A DNA stretch of 44,281 bases. It comes from an uncultured Paracoccus sp. GTDB lineage: Bacteria > Pseudomonadota > Alphaproteobacteria > Rhodobacterales > Rhodobacteraceae. Within the stretch, counting starts at the first letter, position 1; each line of letters opens with the position of its first letter. Shown one piece after another: positions 15,688 to 24,377 of this stretch. The notes beneath the pieces were generated by a model that ran no database searches, had not been told where the DNA came from, and saw nothing but the letters and a program-made list of their open reading frames with translations. Location of the stretch: positions 1-44,281 of the forward strand of contig NZ_CAMEFG010000029.1 of assembly GCF_945915435.1 (NCBI RefSeq). The letters run 5' to 3'. Made by a program: the position numbers and the translations under genes.

Positions 15688-16803
15688 ATGAGGAAATACC
15701 TTCTGTCCGCCGTTTCGCTGCTTGCTTTCGCAACGGCGCCGCAGGCCGCGGATTACCTGGCATCGACATGGCTGGAGCCTGGCCATATCCTGACCAAGGA
15801 CGCCTATGTGCCCTACCTCGAAGACATCGCCGAGGCGACCGGCGGAGAGGTGAGTTTCGAGCTTTACACCTCAAGCTCGTTGCTGCCGCCCACGACGACG
15901 CTCAGCGGCGTGGGTGATGGCGTTGCCCAGCTTGGGCTGGTCGCGGCGTCCTATACGCCCTCGGAACTGCCGCTGTCGGGCATGATCAACGACCTGGCCT
16001 TTACCGCGACCGATCCGATGGCGACCGCGCTGGCCTTCACCGAGATCGCGATGACCAACCCGCGTTTCCAGGAAGAATACACCCAGCATAACACCGTGGT
16101 TCTGGGCGCCTATTCGACCCCCGTTTATCTGTTCGCCTGCATGATGGATATCGTCAGCACCGACGATATCCGCGGCAAGAAGATCCGCACGGCGGGGACG
16201 GCCCAGAACGAATGGATCATCTCGCTTGGTGCGGTGCCTGTCTCGGTGCCCAGCCCGGATATCTATTCGGGGCTGGAACGCGGCTCGATCGACTGCACGC
16301 TGGGCGATGCGACCAACCTTGAAAACGGCCCCAAATTCGGCGAGGTCACGCGCTCGTTGACGATGCTGGATCAGGGCACCTCCCTGGGTGTGACCTATGT
16401 TTTCAACCAGGATTTCTGGACCGATATCGGTCCCGAGGCACGGCGGCAGATCCTGGACGTCACGGCCAGGGCGGTGGCGCTGAAGCAGATCAGCTATGAA
16501 GAGGCCGCCAGCGATGCGCTGGACAAGACCCGTGCGCGCGGCACCGCCATCAATGAGCCGGACCAGTCGCTGGTCGATGCGCTTGAGGCGTTCCGCGCCA
16601 CCGTCGTCGAGACCTTCCCCAAGCGCACCGAGGCCGAACGCAGGGTCTCCGACCCGACGGAAATTGCGCAGGAGTTCCTGGCTCTTCAAGAAAAATGGGG
16701 TGGCCTGCTGGCCGATATCGACCGCAACGATCCCGACGCGCTGGCCGAGCTGATCCATGCGGAAATCTACGCCAAGGTGGATGAAAACGCCTACGGGCTT
16801 TGA
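15688..16803 (+). CDS. dctP: TRAP transporter solute-binding protein (DctP)
   Basis: Periplasmic binding protein of 371 residues with signal peptide MRKYLLSAVSLLAFATAPQAA. The fold markers include LYTSSSLLPPTTTL and GKKIRTAGTAQNEW near residue 165. The Arg there is the conserved carboxylate-binding Arg of TRAP proteins, so the ligand probably has a carboxylate. SLERGSIDCTLGD-type sequence (here GLERGSIDCTLGD) marks the second lobe. At 371 residues it is somewhat longer than common C4-dicarboxylate DctP (about 330). Neighbouring SDRs and a KstD-like enzyme suggest an alicyclic or aromatic-derived acid rather than a C4 acid. Confidence 0.93.
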   Translation: MRKYLLSAVSLLAFATAPQAADYLASTWLEPGHILTKDAYVPYLEDIAEATGGEVSFELYTSSSLLPPTTTLSGVGDGVAQLGLVAASYTPSELPLSGMINDLAFTATDPMATALAFTEIAMTNPRFQEEYTQHNTVVLGAYSTPVYLFACMMDIVSTDDIRGKKIRTAGTAQNEWIISLGAVPVSVPSPDIYSGLERGSIDCTLGDATNLENGPKFGEVTRSLTMLDQGTSLGVTYVFNQDFWTDIGPEARRQILDVTARAVALKQISYEEAASDALDKTRARGTAINEPDQSLVDALEAFRATVVETFPKRTEAERRVSDPTEIAQEFLALQEKWGGLLADIDRNDPDALAELIHAEIYAKVDENAYGL

Positions 16804-16810
16804 TCCGGGA

Positions 16811-16843
16811 CCTGTCCGGGGCGCGGAAAACGCCCCGGACAGG
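16811..16843 (+). other. Strong hairpin after the dctP gene
   Basis: A perfect 13-bp GC-rich stem (16811-16823 with 16831-16843) and a 7-nt loop, eight bases after the dctP stop and 58 bases before the next gene. No T-tract follows, so it is more likely an mRNA-stabilising or partial-termination structure that boosts binding-protein levels than a full terminator. Confidence 0.7.
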
Positions 16844-16900
16844 CCGATCCGGCCATCCCCGGCGGGATGGCTTTGCAATCGACAGTGAAGGCAAGACAGA

Positions 16901-17632
16901 ATGTCCACCATGCAATCCGCCATCGTCACCGGCGCCGGGTCCGGCATCGGACGCGCCATCGCGCGCCGCCTTGCCGAAGAAGGCCACGCCGTCGTCGTCG
17001 CCGACCGCTCGGCCGAAGGGGCTGGCGAAACCCTGCGCCTGCTGACCGAAGCCGGCCACACGGCCCGCACCGAGGTCCTGGATATCACCGACCCGGCCGC
17101 CACCCAGGCGCTGATCGACCGCACCCCGAACCTGCGGGTTCTGGTCAATAACGCGGGCATCTTCGACACCTGCGATTTCGATGCGCTGACCGCCGGCGAC
17201 TTCCGCAGGATGTATGAGGTCAACCTGGTGGCGATGTTCACCCTGTGCCAGCAGGCGGCCCGCGTGCTGCCCGAAGGGGGGCGGATCGTCAACCTGGCCT
17301 CGCGCGCGGCCTTCGGGGCGCGGAACTATGCCCATTACGTCGCGTCCAAGGCCGGGGTGGCGGGCTTTACCAAGGCGCTGGCGCTGGAACTGGCCGAACG
17401 GCAGATCACCGTCAACGCCGTAGCCCCCGGCGTCATCGCCACCGACATGCTGCTGGAGCGCGCCGAGGGGCTGGATGGGCTGCGCGCCCAGCAGCCCACC
17501 GGCAAGCTGGGCTGCCCCGAAGATATCGCCCATGCCGTCGCATTCTTTGCCGACCCCCGCGCCGCATTCGTCACCGGACAGGTGCTGATCGTCGATGGCG
17601 GTCGGTCGGTCGGCGGCACGGCCGCTTTTTGA
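16901..17632 (+). CDS. Short-chain dehydrogenase/reductase (second of the operon)
   Basis: SDR of 243 residues with TGAGSGIG cofactor motif, VVVADRS after beta-2 (NAD-type acidic residue), NNAG, and catalytic Tyr/Lys in YVASK with Ser in NLASRAAF. The C-terminal FVTGQVLIVDGGRSVGG is family-typical. Compared with the first SDR it keeps NNAG and lacks the long middle loop, so the three SDRs are probably not recent duplicates. Its stop shares an A with an ATG of the next SDR frame, showing tight coupling. Confidence 0.92.
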   Translation: MSTMQSAIVTGAGSGIGRAIARRLAEEGHAVVVADRSAEGAGETLRLLTEAGHTARTEVLDITDPAATQALIDRTPNLRVLVNNAGIFDTCDFDALTAGDFRRMYEVNLVAMFTLCQQAARVLPEGGRIVNLASRAAFGARNYAHYVASKAGVAGFTKALALELAERQITVNAVAPGVIATDMLLERAEGLDGLRAQQPTGKLGCPEDIAHAVAFFADPRAAFVTGQVLIVDGGRSVGGTAAF

Positions 17633-17643
17633 TGGAGATGAAC

Positions 17644-18432
17644 ATGACACTCGAACCCAGCAATCTTGAGGGGCGCAGCGCGGTCGTGACCGGGGCGGGG
17701 CAGGGCATCGGCGCCGCCATCGCCGAGGCGCTGCTGGCCGCCGGGGCCAATGTCGTCGCGGTGGACCGCGAGGCCGCCGGGATCGCGGCGCTGGCCGAAC
17801 GGCAGGGCGTGACCGCCGTTCAGGGCGACGTGACCGATACGGGCCTGCCCGACCGGATCGGCGCGGCGCTGGACGGGGCCGGGCTGCGGCTGGATATCCT
17901 GGTCAACAACGCCGGGGTGGCGCGCGGCGCCCATGCGCTCGACACCAGCGACGAGGACGTGGCGCGCTATTTCGATATCAACGTGCTGGGCCTGTTCCGC
18001 CTGTCGCGCTGGGCGGTGGGGCGGATGATGCGCAGCGGCGGCGGGGCCATCGTCAACACGGCGTCGATCTTCGGACTGATCGGCGCGCAGAATTCCTGCG
18101 GCTATTCGGCATCGAAAGCGGCGGTGATCGGGCTGACGCGGCAGATGGCCACGGATTTCGGCCCCAACGGCATCCGGGTGAACGCGGTCGCGCCCGGCCT
18201 GATCGAGACGCCGCTGACGGCCGAGCGTATCCGCACCGAAGAGTGGCGCCGCCACCAGATGATCGACGGCGCCCCCCTGCGCCGCGCCGGCCTGCCCCAG
18301 GATGTGGCGCGGGCGGTCCGCTTCCTTGCGTCCGACGAGGCGTCCTTCATCACCGGGCAGGTGCTGGCGGTGGACGGCGGCTGGGCGATGGGCCGCTATC
18401 CGCGGCAAGAGGCGATCCATGCGCAAGCCTGA
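17644..18432 (+). CDS. Short-chain dehydrogenase/reductase (third of the operon)
   Basis: SDR of 262 residues with TGAGQGIG, NNAG, and catalytic YSASK; the C-terminus is FITGQVLAVDGGWAMG followed by a short tail. VVAVDRE after beta-2 suggests NAD(H). The ATG at 17644 is preceded by GGAG at six bases; ATGs at 17632 and 17638 are in frame but lack spacing. The last 14 bases overlap the start of the flavoprotein gene. It may act on a different hydroxyl or a later intermediate than the other two SDRs. Confidence 0.92.
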   Translation: MTLEPSNLEGRSAVVTGAGQGIGAAIAEALLAAGANVVAVDREAAGIAALAERQGVTAVQGDVTDTGLPDRIGAALDGAGLRLDILVNNAGVARGAHALDTSDEDVARYFDINVLGLFRLSRWAVGRMMRSGGGAIVNTASIFGLIGAQNSCGYSASKAAVIGLTRQMATDFGPNGIRVNAVAPGLIETPLTAERIRTEEWRRHQMIDGAPLRRAGLPQDVARAVRFLASDEASFITGQVLAVDGGWAMGRYPRQEAIHAQA

Positions 18433-20128
18433 CAACCCGGACCTGCCGGAAAGCTGCGATCTTCTGATCGTGGGATCAGGCGCGGCGGGGATGGCGGCGG
18501 CCATCTCGGCCCGCCACCACGGGTTGAACCCGGTCATCATCGAGAAATCCGACCTCTTCGGCGGCTCGACCGCCGTATCGGGCGGCGCGATCTGGGTGCC
18601 CTGCAACCCGATCGCCGCCGCTGCGGGGATCGAGGACAGCCGCGATGCCGCGCGCCGTTACATACAGGGCGAAACCGGCAATCTGTTCAACGCCGAAATG
18701 GTGGATGCCTTTCTGGACAAGGGGCCGGAAGCGATCGGTTTCTTCCATGAACGGACCGCGCTGAAAATGTCCTGCCGGGTGGTTTCGCCCGACTATCACT
18801 CGGACGCCGATGGCGCGACCGAGGGCGGGCGGGCGCTGGATGCGCTGGATTACGATGGCCGCAAGCTGGGCGCGCAACTTTACCGGATGCGGCCGCCGAT
18901 CCCGGATTTCACCATCCTGGGCGGGATGCCGCTGGGGCGGCCCGATATCTTTCACTTCCTGCGCATGACCCGCTCGGCCAGATCGGCGCTATACGCGGTG
19001 AAGGTGGTCGCGAAATACCTGCGCGACCGCGTGGCCTGGGGCCGCAATACCCGGCTGGTGATGGGCGCCGCCGTGTCGGGGCGCCTGGCCGAGACGGTGT
19101 TTGCGCTGAACATCCCCCTTTGCACCGGCCATGAGCTGACCGGCCTGATCCGGGACGAGGCGGGCCGCGTGACCGGCGCCGAGGTCAAGGGACCGAAGGG
19201 CCTGCGCCGCGTCACCGCCCGCCGCGGCGTGGTGCTGGCCGCCGGGGGCTATCCCCATGACAGCGCCCGCCGCGCGGCCAGCTTCGACCATGTCCGGCGC
19301 GGCCTGCCGCATTATTCGATGTCCCCCACCAGCGGAACCGGGGGGGCGATCGCCGCCGCCGAAGCAATCGGCGCGGGTTTCGTCGATACCAACGCCAATG
19401 GTGGATTCTGGACGCCGGTTTCGCTTTTGCCCAACCCCGACGGCTCGGTCCGGCCGTTCCCGCACCTGTTTCTGGACCGCGCCAAGCCGGGGGTGATCGC
19501 GGTCGGCCATGACGGGCGGCGCTTCGTCAACGAGGCGTCGAGCTATCACGACTTCGTGCAGGGCCTGATCGCCAAGCTGCTGGCCGAGGGGCAGCGTTCC
19601 GCCTGGCTGATCGCCGATCATCGCGCGATCCGCCGCTATGGGCTGGGCGCGGTCCATGCCTTGCCGGCGCCGATAGGCAGGCATCTGGCCAGTGGCTATC
19701 TCAAGCGCGGCGCGACGCCTGATGACCTGGCCCGGCAATGTGGAATCGCGCCCGATGCGCTGGCGCACACGCTGGCCGGTTTCAACGATACGGCGGCGCG
19801 CGGCGAGGATCCGGCCTTCGGCAAAGGCTCGACCAGCTACCAGCGTTACCTGGGCGACGCCGAAAACCGCCCCAACCCCTGCCTGCGCCCGTTGGAGGGG
19901 CCGCTTTACGCCGTCGAGATCTTCCCCGGCGATATCGGCACCTCGATGGGGCTGGACGTGAATGCGGCGGGGCAGGTCAGGGATCGTCAGGGACAGGTCA
20001 TTCCCGGCCTTTTCGCCTGCGGCAACGACATCAACTCGATCATGTCGGGCGCCTATCCGGGACCGGGCATCACGCTGGGTCCGGCGCTGACCTTCGGCTA
20101 TGTCATCGGCCAGACGGCGGCGGGCTGA
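18419..20128 (+). CDS. KstD-like FAD-dependent dehydrogenase
   Basis: Flavoprotein of 569 residues in the fumarate reductase/3-ketosteroid delta-1-dehydrogenase superfamily. FAD-binding motifs are LLIVGSGAAGMAAAISA near residues 15-31, an EKSDLFGGSTAVSGGAIWVP segment, and RRGVVLAAGGYPHD. The C-terminal IFPGDIGTSMGLDVN, FACGNDINSIMSGAYPGPG and ITLGPALTFGY closely match KstD active-site text, including the catalytic Tyr of AYPGPG. KstD-type enzymes introduce a double bond next to a ring ketone. With the three SDRs this suggests alcohol oxidation followed by ring desaturation of a cyclic ketone. It has no secretion signal, unlike urocanate or fumarate reductases. Confidence 0.88.
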   Translation: MRKPDNPDLPESCDLLIVGSGAAGMAAAISARHHGLNPVIIEKSDLFGGSTAVSGGAIWVPCNPIAAAAGIEDSRDAARRYIQGETGNLFNAEMVDAFLDKGPEAIGFFHERTALKMSCRVVSPDYHSDADGATEGGRALDALDYDGRKLGAQLYRMRPPIPDFTILGGMPLGRPDIFHFLRMTRSARSALYAVKVVAKYLRDRVAWGRNTRLVMGAAVSGRLAETVFALNIPLCTGHELTGLIRDEAGRVTGAEVKGPKGLRRVTARRGVVLAAGGYPHDSARRAASFDHVRRGLPHYSMSPTSGTGGAIAAAEAIGAGFVDTNANGGFWTPVSLLPNPDGSVRPFPHLFLDRAKPGVIAVGHDGRRFVNEASSYHDFVQGLIAKLLAEGQRSAWLIADHRAIRRYGLGAVHALPAPIGRHLASGYLKRGATPDDLARQCGIAPDALAHTLAGFNDTAARGEDPAFGKGSTSYQRYLGDAENRPNPCLRPLEGPLYAVEIFPGDIGTSMGLDVNAAGQVRDRQGQVIPGLFACGNDINSIMSGAYPGPGITLGPALTFGYVIGQTAAG

Positions 20129-20134
20129 CATTCG

Positions 20135-20160
20135 GCGCCGGGCGGTTTCCCGTCCGGCGC
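20135..20160. terminator. Bidirectional hairpin between convergent genes
   Basis: An 11-bp stem (20135-20145 with 20150-20160, one G-U pair) and a TTTC loop in the 39-base gap between the flavoprotein gene and maiA, which converge here. T-tracts are poor on both sides. Confidence 0.6.
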
Positions 20161-20167
20161 AATGCGA

Positions 20168-20872
20168 TCAGCCCGCGACCGCCGCCCGCGCCTTGGGCGC
20201 GAAGCGGTCGGGATGGGCCGCCTGAAAGGCGGGATGAGCCTCGCAGGACCGTGCCACGGCGCTGATCCGGGGCAGATGCGCAAAGCCCACCCCCCAACGG
20301 TCGGCGTTGTAAAGCTGCGGGACCAGCGCGCAATCGGCCAGACCGGGGCGGTCGCCATGACAGAACTTGCCCGCAAACCCCGGATGATCCAGCAATTTCT
20401 CGAACGCGGCCAGCCCGTGGGCGATATTGTCGCGGTTCCAGTCGGCGCGGGCCTGGGGTCCGGCCAGCGCCTCGACCCGCGACAGGACGGCAAGGTTCGA
20501 CACCGGATGGATCTCGCAGGCGACGGCCAGCGCCAGCGTCCGGACATGGGCGCGCGCGGCGGGATCGGCGGGGATGAGCGACGGTGCGGGCCGGGTCTCG
20601 TCCAGATATTCGACGATCGCCAGCGATTGGGTCAGCACAAGCCCGTCGATCTCCAGCACCGGGACCAGGCCTTGCGGGTTCAGGCCAAGATGCGCGCTGC
20701 CGCGCTGCTCGCCGGCCACGAGGTTGACCGGCACCCGCCGGTAAGCGATGCCCTTCAGCGCCAACGCGATGCGCACCCGGTAGGATGCGGTGGATCGCCA
20801 GTAATCGTGCAGGATCACCTGCCCCCCCTGCGGCGCGGCGCCCGCAGGGTTCGCTGTTTCGGCCATGTTCAT
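20168..20872 (-). CDS. maiA: Maleylacetoacetate isomerase
   Basis: Zeta-class GST-fold enzyme of 234 residues that isomerises maleylacetoacetate to fumarylacetoacetate with glutathione. The zeta active-site motif is STASYRVRIAL near residues 27-37, with NPQGLVPVLEIDG (cis-Pro) and LTQSLAIVEYLDE (Gln-Ser glutathione pair). The N-terminal 18 residues (MNMAETANPAG) are extra. The start overlaps the fumarylacetoacetase stop (ATGA), so it is the last gene of the homogentisate operon. Confidence 0.93.
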   Translation of the reverse strand: MNMAETANPAGAAPQGGQVILHDYWRSTASYRVRIALALKGIAYRRVPVNLVAGEQRGSAHLGLNPQGLVPVLEIDGLVLTQSLAIVEYLDETRPAPSLIPADPAARAHVRTLALAVACEIHPVSNLAVLSRVEALAGPQARADWNRDNIAHGLAAFEKLLDHPGFAGKFCHGDRPGLADCALVPQLYNADRWGVGFAHLPRISAVARSCEAHPAFQAAHPDRFAPKARAAVAG

Positions 20873-22071
20873 TCCACCGCCGGCAGGATGCGCCCGGCGC
20901 AGGGACCGAAGCCGATGCGATAGCCTGCGCCCTGCGCATGGGCGAACAGCCCGATCTCGTCGCCATCCTCGATGAAGGTGCGGGGCTGGCCGTTCACCGT
21001 GACCGGCACCTTGCCGCCCTGCGTCATCTCCAGAAGCGCGCCGGTCTGGTCCGGCGACGGCCCCGAGATCGTGCCCGATCCCAGCAGGTCGCCGACCCGC
21101 ATCGGACAGCCCGATTGCGTATGATGCGCCAGTTGCTGGGCGCTGGAATAGTACATGACGTTGTAATTCGTCCGCCCCATCACCTGGCCGTTCATGGTCC
21201 AGCCGATTTCCAGATCGTAGAAGCCGGGCCGGTCCTCGCGCAGATAGGGCAGCAGGGGGTTCACCCGCTCGGCCCCTTCGCAGCGAAACGGCTCCAGCGC
21301 GGCCTGCGTCACCACCCAGGCGCCGATGGTGGTGCCAAGCGCCTTGGACTGGAACGGCCCCAGCGGCTGGTATTCCCAGGCCTGGATGTCGCGCGCCGAC
21401 CAGTCGTTGAGCAGCACATAGCCGAAGATCATCCCCTCGGCATCCTCGACGCCGATCCGCGCGCCCATCGCACTGTCGGCGCCGACGATGGCGCCCAGTT
21501 CCAGTTCAAGGTCCAGGCGGCGGCAGGCGGCCCATTCGGGACCGCTCTCGCCCTTGACCTGCCCCATCGGGCGGCGGATCGCCGTGCCCGACACGACGAC
21601 CGAGGACGCCCGGCCATTATAGCCGATCGGCATATGCGTCCATTGCGGCGGCAGCGCATTTTCCGGGCCGCGAAACAGCACGCCCACGTTGAAGGCATGG
21701 TTCTTCGAGGCATAGAAATCGGTGAATTCGGTGACCCGGATCGGCAGGCGCATGTCCGCCCCGGCCATCGCAACCAGCGGCAGGGTCCTGTCGCCGTCCT
21801 CGGCCAGAAGCGCGGTCAGCCGGGCGCGGATCCCGTCCCATTTCGCCCGGCCAAGCGCCATGAAATCATTGAGCCGGGGCTGCGCGAAACTCCCCCCCGC
21901 GTCCAGCAATCCGCGCGCCTCGCACTCTGCCAGGTCCAGGATCATGTCGCCGATGGCCACGCCGCAGCGCGGCGCATCGCCGGTCGAAAACACCCCATAG
22001 GGCAGGTTGTTCAGGGGAAAGGGGCAATCGGGCCGATTGGCGCTTTCCACCCAGGAACGGATCAGGGCCAT
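20869..22071 (-). CDS. fahA: Fumarylacetoacetase
   Basis: Cytoplasmic hydrolase of 400 residues that cleaves fumarylacetoacetate to fumarate and acetoacetate, the last step of tyrosine/homogentisate breakdown. The N-terminal SH3-like part is followed by the catalytic beta-roll. Metal ligands are visible as Asp in TDFYASKNHA, the Glu pair in LELELGAIVG and Asp in LNDWSARDIQAWEY; the FAH loop YNVMYYSSAQQLAHH is present. Start at 22071 (MALIRSWVESAN) matches family starts. The hmgA gene lies 71 bases upstream, with an extragenic palindrome between. Confidence 0.96.
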   Translation of the reverse strand: MALIRSWVESANRPDCPFPLNNLPYGVFSTGDAPRCGVAIGDMILDLAECEARGLLDAGGSFAQPRLNDFMALGRAKWDGIRARLTALLAEDGDRTLPLVAMAGADMRLPIRVTEFTDFYASKNHAFNVGVLFRGPENALPPQWTHMPIGYNGRASSVVVSGTAIRRPMGQVKGESGPEWAACRRLDLELELGAIVGADSAMGARIGVEDAEGMIFGYVLLNDWSARDIQAWEYQPLGPFQSKALGTTIGAWVVTQAALEPFRCEGAERVNPLLPYLREDRPGFYDLEIGWTMNGQVMGRTNYNVMYYSSAQQLAHHTQSGCPMRVGDLLGSGTISGPSPDQTGALLEMTQGGKVPVTVNGQPRTFIEDGDEIGLFAHAQGAGYRIGFGPCAGRILPAVE

Positions 22072-22112
22072 GTCTGGCTTTCCTTCTTCATCATGCAAAT
22101 ACCCTCGGGGGT

Positions 22113-22131
22113 CCGGGGGTGAAACCCCCGG
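22113..22131. repeat. Extragenic palindrome resembling a dispersed Rhodobacteraceae repeat
   Basis: A perfect 8-bp stem, CCGGGGGT with ACCCCCGG around a GAA loop, preceded by CATGCAAATACCCTCGGGGG. From memory, this combination of an AAATA(C/T)CC stretch, GGGGGTCCGGGGG and CCCCCGG is a common extragenic element in Rhodobacter and Paracoccus genomes. It lies between hmgA and fahA and may tune expression or mRNA decay. Confidence 0.55.
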
Positions 22132-22142
22132 CCTTGGGAGGA

Positions 22143-23522
22143 TCACTTCACGCCGGGCGTTCCGTCGAACTTCTTTTCAAGCTGGTTCCAGACCTCGATA
22201 TATTCCTCTTGCATCGGGGCCTCGCGCGCGGCGAATTCGGTCAGGTGCTGGGGGAAACGGGTCTCGAACATGAAGGACATGGTGTTGTCCAGCTTCTCGG
22301 GCTTCAGATCGGCGTTGCTGGCGCCTTCGAAGGCGGCGCGGTCGGGACCGTGGGGCAGCATGCAGTTGTGCAGGCTGATGCCGCCGGGCATGAAGCCTTC
22401 GGGCTTGGCGTCATACTGGCCGTAGATATTGCCCATCAGCTCGGACATGATGTTCTTGTGATACCACGGCGGGCGGAAGGAATGCTCGGCCACCATCCAG
22501 CGTTCGCGGAACAGCACGAAGTCGATATTGGCCGTGCCCTCCTGCCCCGAAGGGGCGGTCAGCACGGTGAAGATCGACGGGTCGGGGTGATCGAACAGGA
22601 TCGCGCCCACCGGCGAATAGGTCCGCAGGTCGTATTTGTAGGCGCAATAATTGCCGTGCCAGGCCACCACGTCCAGGGGCGAGTGGTCGATCCAGGTTTC
22701 GTGGAACTGGCCGCACCACTTGATGACGACGCGCGAACGGGTCTCGCGATCCTCGAAGGCCGCAACCGGGCATTTGAAGTCGCGCGGGTTGGCAAGGCAG
22801 TTCGCGCCGATGGGACCACGGCCGGGCAGGTCGAACTTCTGCCCGTAATTCTCGCAGACGAAACCCCGGCAGGGGCCTTCCAGCACCTCGACGCGGTAGA
22901 CCAGACCGCGCGGGATGATGGCGATTTCCTTCGGCTCAAGGTCGATGATGCCAAGCTCGGTGCAAAAGCGCAGCTTGCCCTCTTGCGGGACGACCAGCAA
23001 TTCGCTGTCGGCGGAAAAGAAATATTCGTCCTGCATCGACTGCGTGACCAGGTAGACATGGCTGGCCATGCCGACCTGGATGTTCACGTCGCCCGCCGTG
23101 GTGATGCTGCGCATCCCGGTGATCCAGGTCAGATCCTGATCCGGGACCGGGATCGGGTCCCAGCGATACTGGCCCAGCGACATGATGTTCTGCCGGTTCG
23201 GATCATGGGGCAGGATGTTCGGCGCGGTCTTCCAATAGGGCACGTCGATGGGCTTGAAACGGCCCGTGTGATGGACCGAGGGGCGGATGCGATAGCACCA
23301 GGTCCGTTCGTTCTGCCCGCGCGGCGCGGTGAAGGCGGTGCCTGACAACTGCTCGGCATAAAGGCCGTATGCGCATTTCTGGGGGCTGTTCTGGCCTTGC
23401 GGCAGCGCGCCCGGCAGCGCCTCGGTCTCGAAGTCGTTGCCGAAGCCGGGCATGTAGCCCTCATGCGTGCCGGTGGCGCCCGAGGCGCGGATCATCCCGC
23501 GCGGCAGGTCGTGCGTGGTCAT
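22143..23522 (-). CDS. hmgA: Homogentisate 1,2-dioxygenase
   Basis: Cupin-fold Fe(II) dioxygenase of 459 residues, the normal length, that opens the ring of homogentisate to maleylacetoacetate. The N-terminal [19 protein letters not shown] is diagnostic. The iron ligands are His in PPWYHKN, Glu in NIMSELMG and His in [13 protein letters not shown]. The start at 23522 has GGAG eight bases upstream. It heads the hmgA-fahA-maiA operon and has a near-perfect 28-bp palindrome 29-56 bases upstream. Confidence 0.97.
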   Translation of the reverse strand: MTTHDLPRGMIRASGATGTHEGYMPGFGNDFETEALPGALPQGQNSPQKCAYGLYAEQLSGTAFTAPRGQNERTWCYRIRPSVHHTGRFKPIDVPYWKTAPNILPHDPNRQNIMSLGQYRWDPIPVPDQDLTWITGMRSITTAGDVNIQVGMASHVYLVTQSMQDEYFFSADSELLVVPQEGKLRFCTELGIIDLEPKEIAIIPRGLVYRVEVLEGPCRGFVCENYGQKFDLPGRGPIGANCLANPRDFKCPVAAFEDRETRSRVVIKWCGQFHETWIDHSPLDVVAWHGNYCAYKYDLRTYSPVGAILFDHPDPSIFTVLTAPSGQEGTANIDFVLFRERWMVAEHSFRPPWYHKNIMSELMGNIYGQYDAKPEGFMPGGISLHNCMLPHGPDRAAFEGASNADLKPEKLDNTMSFMFETRFPQHLTEFAAREAPMQEEYIEVWNQLEKKFDGTPGVK

Positions 23523-23550
23523 GACGATTACTCCGATCCACAACTTGTTT

Positions 23551-23578
23551 CCGTTGAAATGAATATTCATTGCAACGG
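23551..23578. promoter_or_regulatory. Operator palindrome upstream of hmgA
   Basis: A 28-bp inverted repeat with outer arms CCGTTG and CAACGG, inner arms ATGAAT and ATTCAT, and one mismatched base pair between them. It lies between the MarR gene and hmgA, where a MarR-type homogentisate-responsive repressor would bind. Confidence 0.8.
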
Positions 23579-23621
23579 CAACGATGTCAAGGACCGATGC
23601 CGTGGGGCAGGGCGCGCGGCG

Positions 23622-24113
23622 CTATTCCGCCCGATCCGCGCCGTCGCCGGGACGGGGATGGCTTTGCGCGCCCGGATCCTCGCGGGGGGTGCTGGCGATG
23701 GCCTGGTCCAGCGCGGCGATGCCGCGAAACAGCGCCTCGCGGTCGGCCTCGGGCATGGCGGCAAGGATTTCGGTTGCGCGCGCCTCGACCTCGCGGAAGG
23801 CGCGGCTGAACAGCTCGCGGCCCTTTTGCGTGATGCGGTAGACGCGCAACCGGCGGTCCGAACCGGGGATCGAGCGCAGGATCAGCCCCTTTGCTTCCAG
23901 CCGCGAGGCGGCGCGGCTGACCTGCACCTTGTCCAGCGAGGTCCGCTGCGGAATTTGCAGCGAATTGAGTTCGCCCGCATCCTCAAGCAGGAACAGCAGC
24001 CGCCATTCCTCGCGCGAAAGCCCGTAGGTCCGCCCGTAGACGGCCACCAACTGGCGCGAGAATGCCTCGGCGGTGATGGCGATGCGATAGGGAAAGAAGG
24101 ACTCGATGTTCAT
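23622..24113 (-). CDS. MarR-family regulator of the homogentisate operon
   Basis: Winged-helix protein of 163 residues with the MarR fold: dimerisation helices at both ends (FFPYRIAITAEAFSRQLV), recognition region IPQRTSLDKVQVSRAASRLE, and wing GLILRSIPGSDRRLRVYRIT. It probably represses hmgA-fahA-maiA until homogentisate or a related phenolic acid is present, in line with known HmgR-like MarR proteins. The C-terminal tail (PGAQSHPRPGDGADRAE) is unstructured. It is transcribed towards hmgA with a 99-base gap holding the operator. Its own leader contains TTTCAAC at 24139-24145, a possible half-site for autoregulation. Confidence 0.88.
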   Translation of the reverse strand: MNIESFFPYRIAITAEAFSRQLVAVYGRTYGLSREEWRLLFLLEDAGELNSLQIPQRTSLDKVQVSRAASRLEAKGLILRSIPGSDRRLRVYRITQKGRELFSRAFREVEARATEILAAMPEADREALFRGIAALDQAIASTPREDPGAQSHPRPGDGADRAE

Positions 24114-24377
24114 GGCTGGCTTCCGGCGCGGCAAAAAGTTTCAACTGTAATGGAATCCGTGATGGCGGATGCCTATGGCAAAGGTCAAGCGAATCCGGGC
24201 CTTTCACCGCATTGCCTGTTGCAGAATGGTCCTGCCCCGGACGGTGCAGGGGACGGGACGGCCCGCGCCGATACAGGCGGGAAATGGCCGCTTTCGTGCG
24301 CTGAACGGATCGTGATGCGCCCGGCGGGCCGGCCTTGGGTTATTCCTGCGATCCCGCAACGGCATCGAAAGGGAACC

